The position numbers were made by a program, and so were the translations under genes. From an uncultured Fidelibacterota bacterium (lineage in GTDB: Bacteria > Fidelibacterota > Fidelibacteria > Fidelibacterales > Fidelibacteraceae): 5,417 nt of DNA. Below, piece after piece: positions 1 through 5,417 of this stretch. Each line of letters starts with the position of its first letter. Position 1 is the first letter of the stretch. The stretch lies in contig CALMFL010000329.1 in NCBI GenBank assembly GCA_937862595.1, positions 1-5,417 of the forward strand, written 5' to 3'. The notes beneath the pieces are model-generated. The model had not been told where the DNA came from. It ran no database searches and worked only from the letters and a program-made list of their open reading frames with translations.

Positions 1-298
1 GATTCCCGAGTTCATAAAAGGCCTCAATACCCATTTCCCGTGCCCACAAGCGGATCTTTCGGACCATTTCCGCGGACTGGATATCCTTATTCGGTACGAA
101 ATGGTCCGGCATAATAACGATCTTATCGGGATCGAAGACCTTGTTGATCCCGTGCTCCCGGAGCATATCGATCGCGGGGGTCGTGGTGACGTCGTGGCAC
201 ATGATAAGGTCAAGCCGTGCGTTGATCAGCTCTCCCGGCCGTACGCTTTCCTTTCCGCAGTGCCGGGCAAGTATTTTTTCCGTAATGGTCTGTCCCAT
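1..298 (-). CDS. leuC: 3-isopropylmalate dehydratase large subunit, N-terminal part (cut by window edge)
   Basis: Partial gene: the first 99 codons are present and the rest lies beyond the left edge. LeuC with LeuD isomerises 2-isopropylmalate to 3-isopropylmalate in cytoplasmic leucine synthesis, using a [4Fe-4S] cluster. The protein starts MGQTITEKILARHCG and continues with a 'DLIMCHDVTTTPAI' block (about residues 31-44) and a 'VFDPDKIVIMPDHFVP' block (about 54-69), both typical of the N-terminus of the aconitase-family LeuC/HacA proteins of about 420 residues. The cluster cysteines lie outside the window. The ATG at 298 is preceded by AAGGA with 8-9 bases of spacing. The gene begins 26 bases after the leuA stop in the same direction, which argues for isopropylmalate dehydratase rather than homoaconitase or aconitase; sequence alone does not fully separate these. 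Confidence 0.92.
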   Translation of the reverse strand, partial: MGQTITEKILARHCGKESVRPGELINARLDLIMCHDVTTTPAIDMLREHGINKVFDPDKIVIMPDHFVPNKDIQSAEMVRKIRLWAREMGIEAFYELGN

Positions 299-324
299 TC
301 TATAAGTCCTTTATCTTGTTGAGG

Positions 325-1863
325 TCATTTACCGCCGGAGGCGTTCATCGCCCGGTTCAGTCCGCTGATGATCGCCTGCACGCCGGCTTTGATCACGTCT
401 TCGTTGACGGCACGTCCGGAAAAGATCCTTCCCCCCGCATCCTGCAGCTTGATCGAGACATCCGCCAGGGCGTCCGTTCCGCCGGTGATGGCTTTCAGGT
501 TATATTCCAGCAATTTCACGGAGGGATCGATAAGGCTCCACACCGCCTTGCTGAGGGCGTCGATCGGCCCGTCCCCTACGCCGGTGCCGATCCGTTCCGT
601 TCCGTCGATCAGGAGCTTGACCGAGGCCGTCGGCGTCATGCCGCTCCCGGTCACAACGGTAAAGCCTTCCAGCCTGATGCGTTTCTCCTGGTCCGGCAGC
701 TGGCCGATAACGTCCATGGCGATCGCCAGCACGTCATCGCGTTCGACGGTTTTGTTCTTATCTGCAAGTTCCTTGACTTTTTCGGTGACGAAATTCGTCT
801 GCTCCTCGTTCAGAAGGTATCCTTCCTCCTCGAGCAATGCCGTTACGGCATGTTTTCCGCTGTGTTTTCCGATGACGATAGTGTCGCCGGCCCAGCCGAC
901 CTCTTCCGCGTTCATGATCTCATAGGTCGCTTTGCTCTGGAGGACGCCGTGCTGGTGAATGCCCGCTTCGTGCGCAAAGGCGTTTCTCCCCACGATGGCT
1001 TTGTTGCGGGCAATCTCAAGGCCGGTCAGGTTGGAGACCAGGCGGCTGGTCTTGAAGAGTTCGCGGGTGTTGATGCGGGTGTCGGCCTCAAAGAAATCCC
1101 TGCGGGTCTTCAGGTTCATGACGATCTCTTCCAGGGATGCGTTGCCGGCGCGTTCCCCGATGCCATTGATGCAGCACTCGACCTGCGTCGCCCCCTGCTT
1201 CACGGCCGCCAGGGAATTCGCGACGGCATTGCCGAGGTCGTTGTGGCAATGCACGCTTACCACGATATCCCTTGCTTCGGGGACCTTTTCGAACAGGGTC
1301 CTGATGCGGTGGGCGAATTCTTCCGGTTCGGTGTAGCCGACGGTGTCGGGAATATTGATCGTGGTCGCGCCGGCCGCGATCACGGCCCGGACGACATCGC
1401 ACATGTACTCGAGACTGGTCCGGCCGGCGTCTTCGGGTGAAAATTCAACGTCGTCGCAATAGCCTTTCGCCCGTTTGACCGCGCGAACGGCGGAGGCGAT
1501 GACCTCTTCCTTGCTTTTGCGCAGTTTTTCGTCGCGATGGATGTCCGACGTGGCGATAAAGGTGTGGATCCTGGGCCGTTTTGCGTATTTCACGGCTTCC
1601 CAGCAGCAGTCGATATCCGCATCGACCGCCCGGGCCAGGCCGCAGATCACAGGGCCTTCAATAGTTCTGGCGATCTTTTTGACGGCTTCAAAGTCGCCCG
1701 ACGAGGCAACGGGGAAACCGGCTTCGATAATGTCCACCCCCAGCTTTGCCAGCTGCTCGGCGATCATGACTTTTTCATTGACCGTCAGGGATGCTCCGGG
1801 GCTTTGCTCCCCGTCCCGTAAGGTCGTATCGAAAATAAGAATGTTCTTTGTCGTGTTTTTCAT
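325..1863 (-). CDS. leuA: 2-isopropylmalate synthase
   Basis: Complete 512-residue protein. LeuA condenses 2-oxoisovalerate with acetyl-CoA to give 2-isopropylmalate, the committed step of leucine synthesis, in the cytoplasm. The N-terminal TIM barrel has the DTTLRDGEQSPG signature at 12-23 (Arg16 and Asp17 at the catalytic metal site), HCHND at 205-209 supplying the two metal-binding histidines, NGIGERAGNA at 233-242, and FAHEAGIHQHG at 296-306. The C-terminal part (about 390-505), with a GTGVGDGPIDAL stretch at 426-437, is the LeuA allosteric dimer domain that gives leucine feedback inhibition in this family. Length is normal. Homocitrate and citramalate synthases share the fold, but the full pattern and the adjacent leuC favour LeuA. 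The ATG at 1863 follows AAAGGGA with about 7 bases of spacing. The stop is TGA. Confidence 0.97.
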   Translation of the reverse strand: MKNTTKNILIFDTTLRDGEQSPGASLTVNEKVMIAEQLAKLGVDIIEAGFPVASSGDFEAVKKIARTIEGPVICGLARAVDADIDCCWEAVKYAKRPRIHTFIATSDIHRDEKLRKSKEEVIASAVRAVKRAKGYCDDVEFSPEDAGRTSLEYMCDVVRAVIAAGATTINIPDTVGYTEPEEFAHRIRTLFEKVPEARDIVVSVHCHNDLGNAVANSLAAVKQGATQVECCINGIGERAGNASLEEIVMNLKTRRDFFEADTRINTRELFKTSRLVSNLTGLEIARNKAIVGRNAFAHEAGIHQHGVLQSKATYEIMNAEEVGWAGDTIVIGKHSGKHAVTALLEEEGYLLNEEQTNFVTEKVKELADKNKTVERDDVLAIAMDVIGQLPDQEKRIRLEGFTVVTGSGMTPTASVKLLIDGTERIGTGVGDGPIDALSKAVWSLIDPSVKLLEYNLKAITGGTDALADVSIKLQDAGGRIFSGRAVNEDVIKAGVQAIISGLNRAMNASGGK

Positions 1864-1979
1864 GGTGTCCCTTTTGAATGATGGCCGTAAGGATAAGGCT
1901 CATCATGCTGATGGTTACGTAAGGCGCAGGGGTCTTCGGATGAGGTGCATTCCCAAAGGCCCTTATCGGACTGCGCAAA

Positions 1980-2645
1980 CTAGGCTTTTTGAGAGAGGTA
2001 GGTTTCGAAACCCGCTTTTCTAAGCAAACAGGCCGGGCATGTGCCGCAGCCGTATCCCCATGAATGAAGGGTGTGATGATCGCCCAGATAGCAGGTGTGA
2101 GAATGATTGACGATGATGTCAAGTACGCCCAGTCTGTCGCTCATGGCCCAGATATCCGCCTTGTTCATCGACTGGAGAGGCGCATGGATGCGAATGTCGT
2201 AGTCCAGGCCGGTGCTCAGGGACTGCTGGATGGACGCGATAAAGCCGGACCGGCAGTCGGGATAACCGGAATAGTCCGCATCATTTACCCCGATGACGAT
2301 ATCATGGATCTTGCGCTTGTAGGCAAGCGAGGCCGCCAGAGTGAGGAAGACGATATTGCGTCCTGGCACAAAGGTGTTCGGAACGCCGTTCTTCTTATTC
2401 CTGATGGCGATCTCGTCGATCATGGCCGTGCCGCCGATCTCCTTGAATGCCGGCAGATGGAGTTCGTGCAGAAGCATCTTCTCTTTTTCGCTAATGTGCT
2501 TCACGGCATCATACTCGATCCGGTGGCGCTGTTCATAGTGGAAAAAGACCGTTTCCACATTGGAGAAAACCGTCTTTGCCCAGTAGAGGCAGGTCGTGGA
2601 ATCCTGTCCGCCCGAAAAGAGGATCAGGGCCGTTCGCGGATGCAT
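1980..2645 (-). CDS. queC: 7-cyano-7-deazaguanine (preQ0) synthase
   Basis: 221-residue cytoplasmic enzyme that converts 7-carboxy-7-deazaguanine to preQ0 with ATP and ammonia, the last preQ0-forming step for queuosine. The ATP pyrophosphatase loop SGGQDSTT sits at 11-18. Family motifs PNTFVPGRNIVFL (89-101) and VNDADYSGYPDCR (120-132) follow. The four zinc cysteines are visible as C185 and the C200/C203/C206 cluster (CGTCPAC). The segment between C185 and C200 is longer than in E. coli QueC, a variation I recall as common in the family. The ATG overlaps the queE stop by one base (TAATG), and GGAG lies 7 bases upstream, so translational coupling with queE is likely. No T-rich terminator follows; 116 bases separate its TAG from leuA. 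Identification is very secure. Confidence 0.97.
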   Translation of the reverse strand: MHPRTALILFSGGQDSTTCLYWAKTVFSNVETVFFHYEQRHRIEYDAVKHISEKEKMLLHELHLPAFKEIGGTAMIDEIAIRNKKNGVPNTFVPGRNIVFLTLAASLAYKRKIHDIVIGVNDADYSGYPDCRSGFIASIQQSLSTGLDYDIRIHAPLQSMNKADIWAMSDRLGVLDIIVNHSHTCYLGDHHTLHSWGYGCGTCPACLLRKAGFETYLSQKA

Positions 2646-3265
2646 TACTTTACTCCGATGATCTTATGGTTCTGCAGCGTCAGCCGCCATTCGGGATGTT
2701 TCAGCACGTAGCGGTAGCAATACTGCGCCGCATGAACGTCGAAGAATTCCGCCGAATGGGTCCCGATGGGACGGTCGTGCGTGGGGTTTTTGGGCGAGAT
2801 GTATTTATGCTCCGCTTCGATGCCGTAGGTTTCCGGGTACTCGTCGACGCCCAGGACGATCTTGATCTCGCTGCACTTTTTGAGCTTCAGCTTATCCGAT
2901 TTCGGAGAGATCGTGATCCAGTCGAACAGCGCGTGTTTCGGACTGAACATCCCGTTGGTCTCAACGGAGACGTAATAGCCTGCTTCCTTCAGGGCTGTGA
3001 CCAGTTCGGTCGTATCGCGCATCAGGGGTTCGCCGCCGGTGAGAACGGCAAATTTCGAGGGATAGCCGGTGATGTTCGCCATGATCTCGGATACGCTCAT
3101 GTCGATGCCGGTCAGAAATTCCGTATCGCAGAAGTCGCAGCGAAGATTGCAGTCGGCAAAGCGGATGAAGACGGCCGGCGTCCCGCTCCAGTAACCTTCG
3201 GCCTGAATACTGTAAAAGATCTCGTTTATCTTGTATAAACTGCTTTGCTGTTTTCCGTTTCCCAT
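2645..3265 (-). CDS. queE: 7-carboxy-7-deazaguanine synthase (radical SAM)
   Basis: 206-residue radical S-adenosylmethionine enzyme that rearranges 6-carboxy-5,6,7,8-tetrahydropterin to 7-carboxy-7-deazaguanine. The N-terminal YKINEIFYSIQAEG (11-24) is typical of QueE. The cluster-binding CX3CX2C motif is C39, C43 and C46. SAM-contact motifs TGGEP (76-80) and VETNG (101-105) follow, then ISPK (119-122), and the C-terminal WRLTLQNHK (193-201), where many relatives have Q-T-H-K. The length fits compact QueE forms. The start is ATG at 3265; no later start codon lies before the conserved YKINE segment, so the 40-base overlap with the end of queD is forced. AGG sits about 7 bases upstream of the ATG inside queD. 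The product feeds QueC, encoded immediately downstream. Confidence 0.97.
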   Translation of the reverse strand: MGNGKQQSSLYKINEIFYSIQAEGYWSGTPAVFIRFADCNLRCDFCDTEFLTGIDMSVSEIMANITGYPSKFAVLTGGEPLMRDTTELVTALKEAGYYVSVETNGMFSPKHALFDWITISPKSDKLKLKKCSEIKIVLGVDEYPETYGIEAEHKYISPKNPTHDRPIGTHSAEFFDVHAAQYCYRYVLKHPEWRLTLQNHKIIGVK

Positions 3266-3642
3266 ATTACAACCTGTTTAATGTTTAATCCCGCAGTGTC
3301 CAGCTGATCATAGATCCAGATACAAAGGTTCTCCGCGGTGACCTCGAAAGGAAAGACCACGTGTTTCAACTCTTTGGGAAAGGCGTTCATCAGCAGCGCA
3401 TCGTCATGATAGATGACCGTTGCATGGTCCAGAACGTCCACAACGCGCTCGTCGATGATGCGTTTCATTTCATTGAAGTCAAGCACCATGCCGTTCTCGT
3501 CGGCGTCTCCGCTCAAGGTCACTTCCAGCCGATAGGTATGTCCGTGCAGATTCCTGCATTTCCCTTCATGAAAGCTGAGGCGGTGCGCCATATCGAAATG
3601 AAAGATCTTTGTGAGTTCCAATGTCAGTTCCCCTTGTTTCAT
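3226..3642 (-). CDS. queD: 6-carboxy-5,6,7,8-tetrahydropterin synthase
   Basis: QueD turns 7,8-dihydroneopterin triphosphate into 6-carboxytetrahydropterin, the substrate of QueE. From the ATG at 3642 the protein has 138 residues and the PTPS/QueD fold signatures: HFDMAHRL with zinc ligand H20, catalytic C29, LHGH with zinc ligands H33 and H35, LDH at 71-73 (catalytic Asp/His), VTAEN (101-105) and the terminal glutamate in WETE (E128) that anchors the pterin. The start is uncertain. The ATG at 3642 has almost no ribosome binding site, whereas a TTG at 3621 has AAGGGG 8 bases upstream and would give a 131-residue protein beginning close to the usual QueD N-terminus. A GTG at 3726 is unlikely because the added residues look non-coding. 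The end overlaps queE by 40 bases. QueD is favoured over eukaryote-type PTPS by the adjacent queE and queC. Confidence 0.94.
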   Translation of the reverse strand: MKQGELTLELTKIFHFDMAHRLSFHEGKCRNLHGHTYRLEVTLSGDADENGMVLDFNEMKRIIDERVVDVLDHATVIYHDDALLMNAFPKELKHVVFPFEVTAENLCIWIYDQLDTAGLNIKQVVIWETENSKAVYTR

Positions 3643-3687
3643 CGTCCGAAGATAGAACAAATATGTCAAATACCAAAATGATTTTAA
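3641..3687 (-). promoter_or_regulatory. Candidate promoter region for queD-queE-queC
   Basis: The AT-rich half of the lysC-queD gap has two overlapping promoter-like readings. One is TTAAAA (3682-3687) with CATATT (3660-3665) at 16 bases, each matching 4 of 6 consensus positions. The other is a perfect -35 TTGACA (3664-3669) paired only with a poor -10 GACGAT (3641-3646) at 17 bases. The second would place transcription start inside the ATG-initiated reading of queD and would favour the TTG start at 3621. I see no preQ1 riboswitch consensus here. Confidence 0.35.
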
Positions 3688-3713
3688 TGCGATCGGATAC
3701 GATCCTGCAGGCG

Positions 3714-3732
3714 GAAACGGCGGCACCGTTTC
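3714..3732 (-). other. Perfect hairpin overlapping the lysC stop codon
   Basis: GAAACGG and CCGTTTC form a 7-base-pair perfect stem around a 5-base loop (TGCCG on the minus strand). Two bases of the lysC TGA stop codon are in the stem. No T-run follows, so it is not a classical intrinsic terminator. A second perfect inverted repeat, GATCG-4-CGATC, follows at 3691-3704. Together they could protect the lysC mRNA end or reduce read-through into queD; this role is inferred. Confidence 0.4.
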
Positions 3733-5101
3733 ATCTCACGTATTCGTCGTGGATCGCCCGGATGGTCGCGGCCCGGTCGCTGCGTTTTACGATGAAATAG
3801 GCGGCGACGGGGGACGCTCCGACGGAAATGATCTCAATATTGATCCCTTTCTGGGATACGGCGGTAAAGATGCGTCCGGCTAGCCCGACCTTCTCCATGA
3901 TGCCGTTCCCGACGGCCGCGATCACCGAAATGTCTTTCTCCACAATGATCTCACTGACGGCATGAAGTTCCAGATCCCTGACAAGCTGGGACGACGCCGC
4001 CAGATAGGCCGTTTCGATCAGGATGTTGATCGTGGTCTGTGAGGTGATGACGGACTTGATGTTGATCCCGGCGTGATCGAGGGCGGAACTGACTTTTGAG
4101 AGAATGCCCGGCTTGTTCCCGATCCCGGCCCCTTTCAGTTTCAGAATGCCGATATCGTCGCTGAAGGTCACGCTCTTGATCACGTCGTCATGGATCCCGG
4201 AGGCTTTTTGTATGGTCGTCAGCGGACGGGAAAGATCCTCCACCGTCGCAATGTTATAGATGCGGATCGGGATGCCCGCTTCCCTGAGGGGCTCTACGGT
4301 CCGGGGATGCAATATTTTTGCGCCGAAATAGGACAGTTCGGCCGACTCCATGTAGCTCAGCTTTTCGATGCGCCGGGGCGCGTCCACGAAACGGGGATCC
4401 CCGGTCAGGAAGCCGTCGACGTCTTTGAAAAGATCAAGACTTTCCGCATCGATGCAGCGGGCGATGGCGGCCGCGGAATAATCGCTTCCTCCGCGTCCGA
4501 GCAGGGTCGTTTTACCTTCCTGCGAAACGCCGTAAAAGCCCGGTACGATCACAATGCGCTTCCCTTTTATCGCCGCTTTTACCTGTGGTTTGGCCCTGGA
4601 AAAATCGACGCTGGCATTTCCGTATTCGCCGTCCGTGATCAGGCCCAGCGCCTCGGGAAGCAGTTCAACGGCTTCCACCCCGAAATGCCGCAGGAGCGAG
4701 GTGAGCATCAGGGAACTCAGGCGTTCTCCGTAACTTAGAACGGTGTCGGAAATGAAATCCGGCGTATCGCCGAAAAAACTGACCCCCTGCAGATACTGCC
4801 TGAGCTTTGCGGTCCTGGCCACGATGCCGGCGTAAAGTGTCCCGACGGCTTCATCGTCGCCGACCACGTTCTCCAGGGTTTCGCGTTTCATCGACAAGAG
4901 CTTGTCCATCAGGGGCGCGATCGCCGATTCATCCGTTTTAACCCGATCCAATGCCTCGATCAGCATGTCGGTGACGCCGTAAAACGCCGAGACCACGATG
5001 ACGAGCGGGGTGTCGTATTTTCCGATCACCTCGATGATCCGGAGGATATCATCCCGTTTCTTCAGATTGGAACCCCCGAATTTCAGTACGTGGTATGACA
5101 T
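3731..5101 (-). CDS. lysC: Aspartate kinase (monofunctional, two C-terminal ACT domains)
   Basis: 456-residue cytoplasmic enzyme that phosphorylates L-aspartate with ATP, the entry step to lysine, threonine, methionine and isoleucine. The amino acid kinase domain shows KFGGSN at 7-12 (usually KFGGTS), SYGERLSS at 123-130, PGFYG at 187-191, LGRGGSDYSA at 201-210, DVDGFLTGDPR at 227-237 and FGAKILHPRT at 259-268. Two ACT domains follow (about 317-365 and 392-440), which sense end-product amino acids in this family. The second reads GASPVAAYFIV (428-438) where many aspartokinases have a GASEINISFVV-like strand, so effector choice cannot be predicted. The length fits a single-function kinase with no homoserine dehydrogenase fusion. 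I chose the ATG at 5101 because GGAG lies 7 bases upstream; the in-frame ATG at 5140 adds 13 unlikely residues and has no ribosome binding site. The symbol is by type; other aspartokinase gene names could apply. Confidence 0.95.
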   Translation of the reverse strand: MSYHVLKFGGSNLKKRDDILRIIEVIGKYDTPLVIVVSAFYGVTDMLIEALDRVKTDESAIAPLMDKLLSMKRETLENVVGDDEAVGTLYAGIVARTAKLRQYLQGVSFFGDTPDFISDTVLSYGERLSSLMLTSLLRHFGVEAVELLPEALGLITDGEYGNASVDFSRAKPQVKAAIKGKRIVIVPGFYGVSQEGKTTLLGRGGSDYSAAAIARCIDAESLDLFKDVDGFLTGDPRFVDAPRRIEKLSYMESAELSYFGAKILHPRTVEPLREAGIPIRIYNIATVEDLSRPLTTIQKASGIHDDVIKSVTFSDDIGILKLKGAGIGNKPGILSKVSSALDHAGINIKSVITSQTTINILIETAYLAASSQLVRDLELHAVSEIIVEKDISVIAAVGNGIMEKVGLAGRIFTAVSQKGINIEIISVGASPVAAYFIVKRSDRAATIRAIHDEYVR

Positions 5102-5153
5102 GCTTTCTCTCCGCGATTGGGTGACGGCGCATAGGTTCATTTCAGCTTATAGT

Positions 5154-5174
5154 AAAAAGCCGGATCGCGTCCGG
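5154..5174 (-). terminator. Small intrinsic terminator-like hairpin after tRNA-Asn
   Basis: On the minus strand a stem CCGGA/TCCGG with a 5-base loop (5160-5174) is followed, after one C, by five T residues (5154-5158). It begins 11 bases after the tRNA discriminator base and ends 52 bases before the lysC start. The stem is short, so termination may be partial and lysC could receive read-through transcripts from the tRNA promoter. A TATAAG sequence at 5146-5151 might be a -10 box for lysC, but no good -35 box accompanies it. Confidence 0.45.
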
Positions 5175-5185
5175 TCAGCTTCTTG

Positions 5186-5257
5186 CTGGGATGAAGGGAA
5201 TCGAACCCCTATCTTCTCGGTTAACAGCCGAGCGCCTTGCCTTTAGACCACATCCCA
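5186..5257 (-). tRNA. tRNA-Asn (anticodon GUU)
   Basis: A 72-base cloverleaf reads cleanly on the minus strand. The acceptor stem TGGGATG pairs perfectly with CATCCCA. The D stem is GTCT/AGGC with one G-T pair. The anticodon stem CTCGG/CCGAG closes the loop CTGTTAA, giving anticodon GTT. The variable loop has 5 bases, and the T stem AGGGG/CCCTT (one G-T pair) holds the standard loop TTCGATT. The discriminator base is G, as expected for tRNA-Asn. No 3' CCA is encoded, so it must be added after transcription. GUU is also a Q-family (GUN) anticodon, whose wobble G is a substrate for queuosine, so this tRNA is a potential target of the pathway encoded downstream. Confidence 0.97.
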
Positions 5258-5274
5258 TCTTATCAATCATCAGA

Positions 5275-5303
5275 AATATACCATCATCACGCAATATTGA
5301 CAA
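5275..5303 (-). promoter_or_regulatory. Sigma-70 type promoter for tRNA-Asn
   Basis: On the minus strand a -35 box TTGTCA (5298-5303) and a -10 box TATATT (5275-5280) are separated by exactly 17 bases. Both match the consensus at 5 of 6 positions. The mature tRNA starts 17 bases downstream of the -10 box, leaving a short 5' leader for RNase P. The DNA just upstream is extremely AT-rich, as in UP elements of stable RNA promoters. Activity is inferred. Confidence 0.75.
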
Positions 5304-5304
5304 G

Positions 5305-5321
5305 AATATTATGATAATATT
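5305..5321. repeat. AT-only palindrome upstream of the tRNA promoter
   Basis: AATATTAT and ATAATATT flank a single central G at 5313, making a perfect 17-base inverted repeat. It sits one base upstream of the -35 box of the tRNA promoter, where an UP element or a regulator site would lie. Its shape is compatible with either a protein-binding operator or simple AT-rich curvature. Confidence 0.5.
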
Positions 5322-5335
5322 ATTCTATTCGTAAT

Positions 5336-5376
5336 CAATACCGAATATATCATTAATATTCATCATATTGGTATTG
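5336..5376. repeat. Imperfect inverted repeat, 12 base pairs with one bulge
   Basis: CAATACC (5336-5342) plus AATAT (5344-5348), with a single extra G between them, is complementary to ATATT (5365-5369) plus GGTATTG (5370-5376). The loop is 16 bases. It lies in the AT-rich block upstream of tRNA-Asn, about 30 bases before the -35 box. No T-run terminates it on the minus strand, so it may be an operator-like site or the end structure of an upstream transcript. Confidence 0.5.
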
Positions 5377-5417
5377 CGAATATGCGGCGGCGAGCCGGCG
5401 GCCTTAGCGCTGATGCC

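Noticed and set aside
316..1440. Long plus-strand open frame of 374 codons opposite leuA
   Set aside because: It is the antisense shadow of leuA, whose motifs are complete. The translation is rich in Arg, Gly, Asp and Val with no recognisable domain, and there is no convincing ribosome binding site.
1864..1979. T-box leader before leuA
   Set aside because: The conserved T-box sequence near AGGGTGGNACCGCG is absent, and the spacer is too short for a full T-box with terminator.
3643..3730. preQ1 riboswitch ahead of queD
   Set aside because: queuosine operons often carry one, but I see no preQ1-I type stem-loop with the A-rich tail, and the hairpins present do not fit the consensus.
4190..4738. 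Plus-strand 182-codon open frame opposite lysC
   Set aside because: Antisense shadow of the aspartate kinase domain, with no motif and no supporting context. The same applies to the plus-strand frames at 2064-2711 and 2576-3238 opposite queC and queE.
5102..5140. N-terminal extension of aspartate kinase from ATG at 5140
   Set aside because: There is no ribosome binding site before 5140, while GGAG stands 7 bases before the ATG at 5101. The family normally begins only a few residues before the KFGG motif.
5382..5417. Start of a divergent plus-strand gene at ATG 5382
   Set aside because: Only 12 codons are visible, there is no ribosome binding site, and the composition gives no support.

Overview
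The window is a bacterial chromosomal segment in which every supportable gene lies on the minus strand. Read in transcription order (right to left) it holds a tRNA-Asn(GUU) gene with a good sigma-70 promoter, an aspartate kinase gene (lysC type), the queuosine precursor genes queD-queE-queC, 2-isopropylmalate synthase (leuA), and the first 99 codons of a 3-isopropylmalate dehydratase large subunit (leuC) that runs off the left edge. All genes look intact. No transposase, phage gene, CRISPR array or defence gene is visible.

Right end (5258-5417): about 120 bases of very AT-rich DNA (30 G/C in 5261-5380 by hand count) carrying the tRNA promoter and two clear inverted repeats, then a short GC-rich stretch at the edge. 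Next come the tRNA (5186-5257), a small terminator-like hairpin (5154-5174) and lysC (3731-5101). The 88-base gap between lysC and queD holds two hairpins and promoter-like elements. queD, queE and queC are tightly packed: queD and queE overlap by 40 bases, and queE and queC share one base in TAATG. A 116-base spacer separates queC from leuA, and 26 bases separate leuA from leuC.

Functionally the window joins two themes. QueD, QueE and QueC are successive steps from 7,8-dihydroneopterin triphosphate to preQ0, the 7-deazaguanine precursor of queuosine. Aspartate kinase opens the aspartate-family pathway (Lys, Thr, Met and, through Thr, Ile), and LeuA plus LeuC carry out the first leucine-specific steps. 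The amino acid genes flank the queuosine genes, all in one direction, so partial co-transcription is possible but not shown.

Organism: a bacterium of moderate to fairly high coding GC. The LeuC N-terminus resembles the roughly 420-residue LeuC/HacA type common in archaea, Deltaproteobacteria (Desulfobacterota), Thermotogae and Clostridia rather than the enterobacterial type. A deltaproteobacterial-like anaerobe would fit, but this is a weak inference. I did not find a convincing new biological system; the most interesting points are the long queD/queE overlap, the palindromic AT-rich block upstream of the tRNA, and the unusual second ACT domain of the aspartate kinase.
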